Shown: positions 58,772 to 64,000 of the stretch, piece after piece
Layout: the number at the start of each line of letters is the position of its first letter
Numbering within the stretch: position 1 is the stretch's first letter
Notes under the pieces: model-generated
What the model was told of the DNA's origin: nothing
The model's input: the letters and a program-made list of their open reading frames with translations, nothing else
Databases searched by the model: none
Program-made: the position numbers and the translations under genes
Assembly: GCA_016719105.1 (NCBI GenBank)
Contig: JADKAQ010000019.1
Span: 62,001-126,000, forward strand
Length of the DNA stretch: 64,000 bases
From: Gemmatimonadota bacterium
GTDB taxonomy: Bacteria > Gemmatimonadota > Gemmatimonadetes > Gemmatimonadales > Gemmatimonadaceae
Direction of reading: 5' to 3'

Positions 58772-60102
58772 GCCAGTTCCTCCGGCTTCGTACCGACGTC
58801 ATCCCATGCGGCGCCGTCGGGTCCATCTCCCTCGGGAGTCTCCCGCGGCACGTACAACAGCGAGGCCCGATTGTCGCGCCCCAGTCGCGCGCGGGCGATG
58901 CGGTTCACGTCGTCTGCCGTCACGGCCTGGAATCGCTCCACCTGCTCGTTCACCATCGATGGATCGCCGAAGAAAGTAGCAAACTGCGACAATTTGTCGG
59001 CGCGCGACTGTGCGGACTGTAGCGACGTCACCAGGTCGGTGGTGATCAACGCCACGGCGCGGGCCACCTCGTCGCTGGTAACCCCCCGCTCGTGCATGGC
59101 GTCGAGCGCCTCGCCCACCGCCTGCTCCAGCGTCTGGCCATCGACGCCTGGGCGGGCGGTGGCATCGACAATCAGGAGGTCGCTCCCCTTGGCCAGGTCG
59201 AAGGTGAAGACCGACACCGACGATGCCAGTTGCCGCTCGCGCACGAGCTGCTGGTACAGGCGGCTCCCTCGTCCCGATCCCAGCACCGCGCCGGCGACCG
59301 AGGCCGAGAAGTAGTCCGCCGCGCCAAGGATCGGCGTTCGCATCGCGAGAAAGAGACGGGGCACCATGACGTCGTCCGCGACGACTTCGCGGCGCCACTC
59401 CCCGAACACCGGCGGTACCCCCATGTCAGGGAGCGATGGACGACCCGTCCCGCGCGGAATCCCTCCGAAGTACCGCTGCACCAGCCCTTTCGCTTCCACC
59501 GGATCCACATCCCCAACGATCGACAGCACGGCGTTGTCGGGGGTATAGAACGTCCGGAAGAACTCGGCCACGTCGTCCAGCGTCGCATCGCTCAGGTGCT
59601 CCATCGACCCGATGAGCGAATGGTGGAACGGATGATCGGGCGGGAAGGCGAGCGCCGGCAGCTTCTCCCACCATGTGCCGTACGGCTGGTTGTCCACCGA
59701 CCAGCGCCGCTCGTTCTTCACCACGTCGCGCTGCGTGTCCAGCTTCTCCTGTGTCATCGCAGGAAGCAGCCGCGCCATGCGGTCTGCCTCGAGCCACAGT
59801 GCAATCGCCAGCTGGTTGGACGGAAGCGTCTCGTAGTAGTTGGTGCGCTCCAGCCAGGTCGAGCCGTTGAGCGTCCCCCCGGCGCGCTGCACCAGCTCGA
59901 AGTGCTCGTTGGCCGCCACATGCTCTGAGCCCTGGAAGAGCATGTGCTCGAACAGGTGCGCGAAGCCGGTGCGCTCCGGACGTTCGTTCGCGCTCCCGAC
60001 GTGGTACCAGAGGTTCACCGCCACGATCGGCGCCGTATGGTCCTCCGACAGCGTCACGCGCAGCCCGTTGTCCAACCGGTAGGTCTCGAGGGGAAGTTGC
60101 AT
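58768..60102 (-). CDS. cytoplasmic M16 zinc peptidase, catalytic subunit
   Basis: This 444-residue protein starts directly with the domain (MQLPLETYRLDNGLRVTLSE), with no signal peptide. The HLFEH zinc motif (residues about 49-53) is intact, with the third ligand region in TQRDVVKNERRWSVDNQPY. Later segments, SMEHLSDATLDDVAEFFRTF and NAVLSIVGDVDPVEAKGLVQ, are typical of M16B peptidases. It is followed, with a 4-base overlap, by its inactive partner. Confidence 0.94.
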   Translation of the reverse strand: MQLPLETYRLDNGLRVTLSEDHTAPIVAVNLWYHVGSANERPERTGFAHLFEHMLFQGSEHVAANEHFELVQRAGGTLNGSTWLERTNYYETLPSNQLAIALWLEADRMARLLPAMTQEKLDTQRDVVKNERRWSVDNQPYGTWWEKLPALAFPPDHPFHHSLIGSMEHLSDATLDDVAEFFRTFYTPDNAVLSIVGDVDPVEAKGLVQRYFGGIPRGTGRPSLPDMGVPPVFGEWRREVVADDVMVPRLFLAMRTPILGAADYFSASVAGAVLGSGRGSRLYQQLVRERQLASSVSVFTFDLAKGSDLLIVDATARPGVDGQTLEQAVGEALDAMHERGVTSDEVARAVALITTDLVTSLQSAQSRADKLSQFATFFGDPSMVNEQVERFQAVTADDVNRIARARLGRDNRASLLYVPRETPEGDGPDGAAWDDVGTKPEELA

Positions 60103-60140
60103 GGCGGGGAGGCGGGGCGAAGGGACGGAGCGACTGCCGG

Positions 60141-60848
60141 TCAGCGCTCGGTGCTGTATCGACCGATCGGGATCGTGATCCCGTAGAGCGCCATCGGGTT
60201 GAAGCGATCGGTGCGACCGCTCGTCGGGTCTTCGTTAGGCGTGATGACCTGGTTCACCATCGCGTACAGGCGCAACCGCGCGAAGGCCGGTCCGAGTTCC
60301 CGAAGGACTTTCTGGCCCACATGCACCTGCAGGGCCGCCTCGGCCACGAAGTCGCGACCGTAGATCGCACGGTTGCGCGGCCCCCCGCCACCGTACGTGT
60401 AGGTGAGGTAGAAGGGAAACTGCAGCTCCAGCCACCCCCCGGTCCGGCGCGCCGCGATCCCGGGGAAGACGTTTCCGACAAACAGGACAGGCGTGTTCGT
60501 GCTGCGTGGCGTGATCCCCGAGGTGCCGTACGGCGTCACGCTCGCCCCCACGATCAGCGTCCACCATTTCGACGACGTCGGGACGAGCGTCGAGAACCGG
60601 AGGTTGAAGCCGCTCGTCGACGGATAGCCCTCCGGCGCCGAGACGAAGTCGGCGCTCAGCATCCCCGGCTGGAACAGGAACTCGGGCGTGCGGCCCGGCG
60701 AGCGCTCCGCCGGTCGCTCCAGTGCCTTCTCCTGCCCCCGCGCCGCCGCCGGCATAGACGTTAGGCACGTGACAACCGCCAGCGCGAGGCGTCGCCTCAC
60801 GCCCGCCCCCACCCGCCCCGGTCGCCCGCCGCCGATCACATCTCGCAT
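60141..60848 (-). CDS. hypothetical exported outer-membrane-type protein
   Basis: This is 235 residues with a basic start, a hydrophobic signal segment (LALAVVTCLTSMPAAARGQ) and a mature part with alternating beta-type segments: FNLRFSTLVPTSSKWWTLIV, WLELQFPFYLTYTYGGGG, VAEAALQVHVGQKVLREL and FARLRLYAMVNQVITP. It ends with a run compatible with a final strand (MALYGITIPIGRYSTER). The pattern suggests a small outer-membrane barrel, but I recognise no named family. Its start is three bases from the DUF218 gene stop, so the two are probably in one operon. Confidence 0.6.
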   Translation of the reverse strand: MRDVIGGGRPGRVGAGVRRRLALAVVTCLTSMPAAARGQEKALERPAERSPGRTPEFLFQPGMLSADFVSAPEGYPSTSGFNLRFSTLVPTSSKWWTLIVGASVTPYGTSGITPRSTNTPVLFVGNVFPGIAARRTGGWLELQFPFYLTYTYGGGGPRNRAIYGRDFVAEAALQVHVGQKVLRELGPAFARLRLYAMVNQVITPNEDPTSGRTDRFNPMALYGITIPIGRYSTER

Positions 60849-60851
60849 GAC

Positions 60852-61469
60852 CTAGCTCGTCGCCCCCGGCGTCAGCGCCAGCAGCGCGGTGAGCGGGACC
60901 TTGAGCGATTCAGAAAGCACGTAGGTGATCGACTCCATGCGATTGGCTGAGATCGGGCTCGTCTGTGTCGGGGACGGAACCGCGCGCAGGTGGTAACGCC
61001 ACGAGAGAATCTGCAACCGCATCATGTGAAACGGGTCGCTCACCAGGATCACGTTGCTGATCTGCCGGCTGCTCGCCAGTCGCGACACGCCACCAAGCGA
61101 CTCGGCGGTGCTGCGCCCCTCGTTCTCCAGCAACAGGGCGCTGTCCGGGACGCCGCGACGGAGCATGTATACCCGTCCGACGGCCGCCTCGCTGGTGGTG
61201 TCACCCGAGCCCTTGCCGCCGGTGAGGATGACGTGCGGGGCGAGTCCGCGCTTCCAGAGTCCGAGCGCGTGATCGAGGCGCGCCTTGAGCACCGGCGACG
61301 GCCGCCCCGCGTACTGTGCGGCGCCCAGCACCACGATCGCGTCCGCTGGACGCGCGCTATCCCGAGTTCCCCACAGCAGCACACCGCCCAGCGACACCAA
61401 CCATGCCGCCGCGAAGAGGCGCAGCCCTCCAAGGACCAGTCGCCGGGCCGTCCACGATGAGGACTCCAT
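60852..61469 (-). CDS. DUF218 (YdcF/SanA/ElyC-like) membrane-anchored protein
   Basis: This is 205 residues from the ATG at 61469 (MESSSWTARRLVLGGLRLFA). One N-terminal membrane helix (about 10-32) precedes the DUF218 domain: PADAIVVLGAAQYAGRPS, VLKARLDHALGLWKRGLAPH, VILTGGKGSGDTTSEAAVGR, ENEGRSTAESLGGVSRLASS and VSDPFHMMRLQILSWRYHL. Relatives ElyC and SanA influence envelope integrity and vancomycin tolerance. The enzymatic reaction is unknown. It lies next to the outer-membrane-type gene. Confidence 0.87.
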   Translation of the reverse strand: MESSSWTARRLVLGGLRLFAAAWLVSLGGVLLWGTRDSARPADAIVVLGAAQYAGRPSPVLKARLDHALGLWKRGLAPHVILTGGKGSGDTTSEAAVGRVYMLRRGVPDSALLLENEGRSTAESLGGVSRLASSRQISNVILVSDPFHMMRLQILSWRYHLRAVPSPTQTSPISANRMESITYVLSESLKVPLTALLALTPGATS

Positions 61470-61612
61470 CACGCGAACAATAAGGCCCCGTCGTCCCGCA
61501 ACGATAGGGTCGCTGCGCTCCCTGTCCCCGGGCGCGCAATCTTCGCGAATACCAAGCACGGCGCGCGACAATTCGGCCCCTCGCGTGACACCAGCGGCGC
61601 GGGACGACTCGT

Positions 61613-62200
61613 CTACCGCGCCAGGCTCAGGAGCGACAGCCAGAACACGTCGAAGGCGACCCGCGCGCTGCGATCAGGTTGTCTCCACGCCCACAGGACC
61701 AACCCATCGCGAAACGCCAGTTCGCTCGAGGCGATCATCGCCGCCGGAAGGCGTGGCGAGAGGTCCAGCAGCTGGAACACACGCGACACCGTCTGCTCGG
61801 CCGTCTGCTGTCGCTGCAGCGCCGATTCCTCCAGCGCCCGGCGCGTCTCCACGCCACGTTCCTGCGCGAGCTCGATGAGCACGCGCAACTCACCGCGTTG
61901 CAGCTCCTCGTCCAGCCAGCGCCAGAAGTCCTCGAGCACCGAGCCCGCCGTGCTCTGCGCCAGCGCGCTCGCTTCGCGCGCGAGGAGGCGCCCCGTCAGC
62001 CAGCGAATGGTCGTGGCGAGCAGGCGCTCCTTGTCCTGGTAGTGATACAGGACGAGCGCCTTCGACACCGACGCCTCCTCGGCGATCGACTGCAGCGAGA
62101 GCGCCCCGCCCCCATCGCGCGCAGCGCAGCGCAGCGTCGCCGCGAGCAACCGCTCGCGGGCCTCGCTGGCACGCACGTCCTGGCGGCGGGCGGCGGGCAT
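61613..62200 (-). CDS. TetR family transcriptional regulator
   Basis: This is 195 residues. The N-terminal helix-turn-helix (about 10-60) reads RERLLAATLRCAARDGGGAL, then SLQSIAEEASVSKALVLYHY and QDKERLLATTIRWL. The C-terminal ligand domain is divergent and contains DFWRWLDEELQRGELRVLIE. It starts at the ATG at 62200, five bases after the beta-CASP gene stop (62206), so the two may be co-transcribed. Its ligand and targets are unknown. Confidence 0.9.
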   Translation of the reverse strand: MPAARRQDVRASEARERLLAATLRCAARDGGGALSLQSIAEEASVSKALVLYHYQDKERLLATTIRWLTGRLLAREASALAQSTAGSVLEDFWRWLDEELQRGELRVLIELAQERGVETRRALEESALQRQQTAEQTVSRVFQLLDLSPRLPAAMIASSELAFRDGLVLWAWRQPDRSARVAFDVFWLSLLSLAR

Positions 62201-62205
62201 CCTCG

Positions 62206-63588
62206 TCAGGCAGTCACGCGGTCGCCCAACGACGGCACCACGACGTGGAATCCGTCCTCACGCAGCACCTCCGCAAACGCGTCCTGCGCCTCCGCTTCGC
62301 CGTGCACGAGATAGACCGCTCGTGGCCCCGGGCCGCTCCCGCGCACCCGATGCACCCAACGCCGCAGGTCGCCCCGGTCGCCGTGGGCGCTGTACCCGTT
62401 GAGCACCTCCACCCGCGCTCGCAGCGGCACCTCCTCGCCAAACACCTTGATCACCGGCGCCCGTTCGAGAATGCGTCGCCCGAGCGTGTGCTCGGCCATG
62501 AAGCCGACGATGAGGATCGTGTTCCGTGGATCGTCCGCTCCATTGGCCAGGTGATGCAGAATGCGCCCGGACTCCGCCATCCCTGACGCCGCGATGATCA
62601 CCATCGGCCCGCGCATCGCGTTGAGCGCCTTCGATTCCTCGGTGTCGCGTGTGTACCGCACCATCTCGAACCGGAACAGCTCCGCCGCCTCCTGCACCAG
62701 GTGCTCGGAGCGGTCAAAGATGTCCGGGTGCATCTCGAAGACCGACGTGGCGTCGATCGCCAGCGGTGAGTCGATGACGATCGGGATCTCGGGAATGCGC
62801 TTGGCACGCGCCAACGCGTGCAGGTCGTACACCAACTCCTGGGTCCGTCCGACCGCAAAGGCCGGGATCAGCAGCTTGCCTCCGCGCTTCGCGACCTCTG
62901 TCACGATCTCCGCGAGCCGCGCCTGCGCATCCTCGAGTGCCGGATGGTCGCGGTTGCCGTAGGTCGACTCCATGATGACCACGTCCGCCCCTGCCGGCGG
63001 CTCCGGGTCCCGAATGATCGGGAGCCCGGAACGTCCGATGTCGCCGGAAAAGACGAGCCGCTGCACCGTGCCACCCTCCGCGCACTCGAGGATCACCGAC
63101 GCGGAGCCCAGGATATGTCCCGCTTCGACGAAGGTGAGGTGGATTCCCGGAAGAATCTCGACGCGCTTGTGGAACGGGACGGAGATCATGTTCTCCACCG
63201 TTTGCGCGGCATCGCGCATCGTGTAGAGAGGGTCGGCGTGCGCCTTGTTTCGTCGGCTTAGGTACTCGGCGTCCTTCTCCTGGATGTGGGCCGAGTCGGC
63301 GAGCATGATCGCGCACAGGTCGCGCGTCGCCGGCGTGCACCAGATCGTGTTGGTGTACCCCTCGTGCAAGAGGAGCGGGAGGCGCCCGGAGTGGTCGATG
63401 TGCGCGTGGGAGAGCACCACGGCATCCAGCTCCGCGACATTCACCGGCAGGCGGCGATTCTTGGCCTCGGACTCGGCGCGTCGCCCCTGGAAGAGGCCGA
63501 AGTCGAGCGCAATCGTCTTCCCGTTCGCGCGCACCAGGTGGCACGACCCCGTCACTTCACGTGCGGCGCCTGCAAACTCGATCTCCAC
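62206..63588 (-). CDS. MBL-fold beta-CASP RNA-processing-type hydrolase
   Basis: This is 460 residues from the GTG at 63588. The metallo-beta-lactamase motifs are complete: motif 1 ALDFGLFQG, motif 2 VVLSHAHIDHSGRLP (zinc HxHxDH), motif 3 EAGHILGSASV and motif 4 VFSGDIGRSGLPI. The beta-CASP insert has IPAFAVGRTQELVYDL and IIAASGMAESGRILHH. The C-terminal RMMBL domain has NGYSAHGDRGDLRRWVH and VYLVHGEAEAQDAF. Homologues (CPSF73/YSH1-like and TTHA0252-type) are endo- or exoribonucleases. It is divergent from upp and upstream of the TetR gene. Confidence 0.94.
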   Translation of the reverse strand: MEIEFAGAAREVTGSCHLVRANGKTIALDFGLFQGRRAESEAKNRRLPVNVAELDAVVLSHAHIDHSGRLPLLLHEGYTNTIWCTPATRDLCAIMLADSAHIQEKDAEYLSRRNKAHADPLYTMRDAAQTVENMISVPFHKRVEILPGIHLTFVEAGHILGSASVILECAEGGTVQRLVFSGDIGRSGLPIIRDPEPPAGADVVIMESTYGNRDHPALEDAQARLAEIVTEVAKRGGKLLIPAFAVGRTQELVYDLHALARAKRIPEIPIVIDSPLAIDATSVFEMHPDIFDRSEHLVQEAAELFRFEMVRYTRDTEESKALNAMRGPMVIIAASGMAESGRILHHLANGADDPRNTILIVGFMAEHTLGRRILERAPVIKVFGEEVPLRARVEVLNGYSAHGDRGDLRRWVHRVRGSGPGPRAVYLVHGEAEAQDAFAEVLREDGFHVVVPSLGDRVTA

Positions 63589-63680
63589 GCGTGCACTCCC
63601 GCCTTCGTCGGTATGGCGGCGGCGCGTGCGCCCCCGTCCCAGTCTTCTGTCGTGCGCGCGAAATTAGTACCTTGGCCGCC

Positions 63681-64000
63681 ATGCACACCACCCCTGCCGA
63701 GCCCTCGCTCACGATCGTCAGGCATCCGCTCATTCAGCACAAGCTCACGCTGATGCGGGACCGCCGGACGCCCAAGAAGATCTTCAAGGAGCTCGTGGAC
63801 GAGATCGCGATGCTCATGGCCTACGAGGCCACTGCGTCGCTCTCGCTCGACGAGATCGTCGTCCAGACACCGCTCGAACAGGCGACCGGGTGGCAGGTGA
63901 GCGGCAAGAAGCTCACGCTCGTCCCGATCTTGCGCGCAGGCCTTGGCATGGTCGAAGGGATCCTGCGCCTTGTCCCCTCGGCGCGCGTCGGGCACATCGG
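63681..64000 (+). CDS. upp: uracil phosphoribosyltransferase, N-terminal part
   Basis: The gene begins at the ATG at 63681 and runs off the window after about 106 codons. It reads LTIVRHPLIQHKLTLMRDRR, then TPKKIFKELVDEIAMLMAYE, the UPRTase N-terminus, and LTLVPILRAGLGMVEGIL, the conserved loop. The enzyme makes UMP from uracil and PRPP in pyrimidine salvage. The PRPP-binding and uracil-binding motifs lie beyond the window. It is transcribed divergently from the beta-CASP gene, 92 bases apart. Confidence 0.95.
   Translation, partial: MHTTPAEPSLTIVRHPLIQHKLTLMRDRRTPKKIFKELVDEIAMLMAYEATASLSLDEIVVQTPLEQATGWQVSGKKLTLVPILRAGLGMVEGILRLVPSARVGHI

Overview
The window is very G+C-rich DNA (roughly two-thirds or more G+C by eye) with densely packed genes and many 4-base ATGA/GTGA overlaps. 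The gene content is that of a Gram-negative, aerobic, peptide- and polymer-degrading heterotroph: a TonB-dependent receptor with a carboxypeptidase-regulatory domain, secreted S9, M16 and M28 peptidases, an amidohydrolase, a GH3 lipoprotein, a di-heme peroxidase, two ECF sigma/anti-sigma pairs and a hybrid PAS histidine kinase. Taken together this resembles Gemmatimonadota, but that assignment is inference. No IS element, prophage, CRISPR array or rRNA was seen. One tRNA (Phe) is present.

Layout. 0-12.5 kb: the frameshifted end of a class-III aminotransferase, an MFS transporter and an S9 peptidase on the plus strand; then a minus-strand operon for fatty-acid beta-oxidation (bifunctional hydratase/dehydrogenase, thiolase) ending in a beta-keto acid cleavage enzyme; then a secreted amidohydrolase, a small membrane protein and a di-heme peroxidase coupled to a small molybdopterin-fold protein. 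12.5-19.2 kb: remnants of a receptor and of a Ser/Thr kinase, a dinucleotide-binding oxidoreductase, a three-gene ABC exporter/PLDc_N operon and a GH3 glycosidase.

19.3-32.4 kb is the most distinctive block. A TonB-dependent receptor overlaps a substrate-binding protein, followed by two permeases, an ATPase and a CDP-alcohol phosphatidyltransferase, each overlapping the next. This is the gene set of the poorly characterised E. coli ynjBCDF genes plus an outer-membrane receptor. Immediately downstream are an ECF sigma factor, its zinc-finger anti-sigma factor and a FAD oxidoreductase, and then a DUF547 protein, a MerA-like disulfide oxidoreductase and a TVP38-type membrane protein. I infer an uptake and envelope-lipid or redox locus.

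32.6-42.5 kb: small hypothetical genes, a flavin amine oxidase, an AAA/DUF4143 ATPase in a more A+T-rich patch, tRNA-Phe, a hybrid histidine kinase and a secreted M16 peptidase pair. 42.5-53 kb: an M28 peptidase and QueF flanked by duplicated hairpin repeats, a possible small RNA, a rhomboid protease, a cysteine-poor QueE-like protein, D-Ala-D-Ala ligase, cystathionine beta-synthase, a TonB-C lipoprotein and MutS. The mutS and ddl genes each carry a four-copy octanucleotide tandem repeat. 53-64 kb: a SPOR protein, HolA, a second sigma/anti-sigma pair, a Nudix hydrolase, a cytoplasmic M16 pair, an outer-membrane-type protein, a DUF218 protein, a TetR regulator, a beta-CASP ribonuclease-like protein and the start of upp.

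Two window-wide signals stand out. An octamer (CGTTAGGC or its complement) recurs about two dozen times on both strands and in several reading frames. Three otherwise intact genes each show a single-base frameshift, two of them at homopolymers, which suggests sequence errors or very recent decay.
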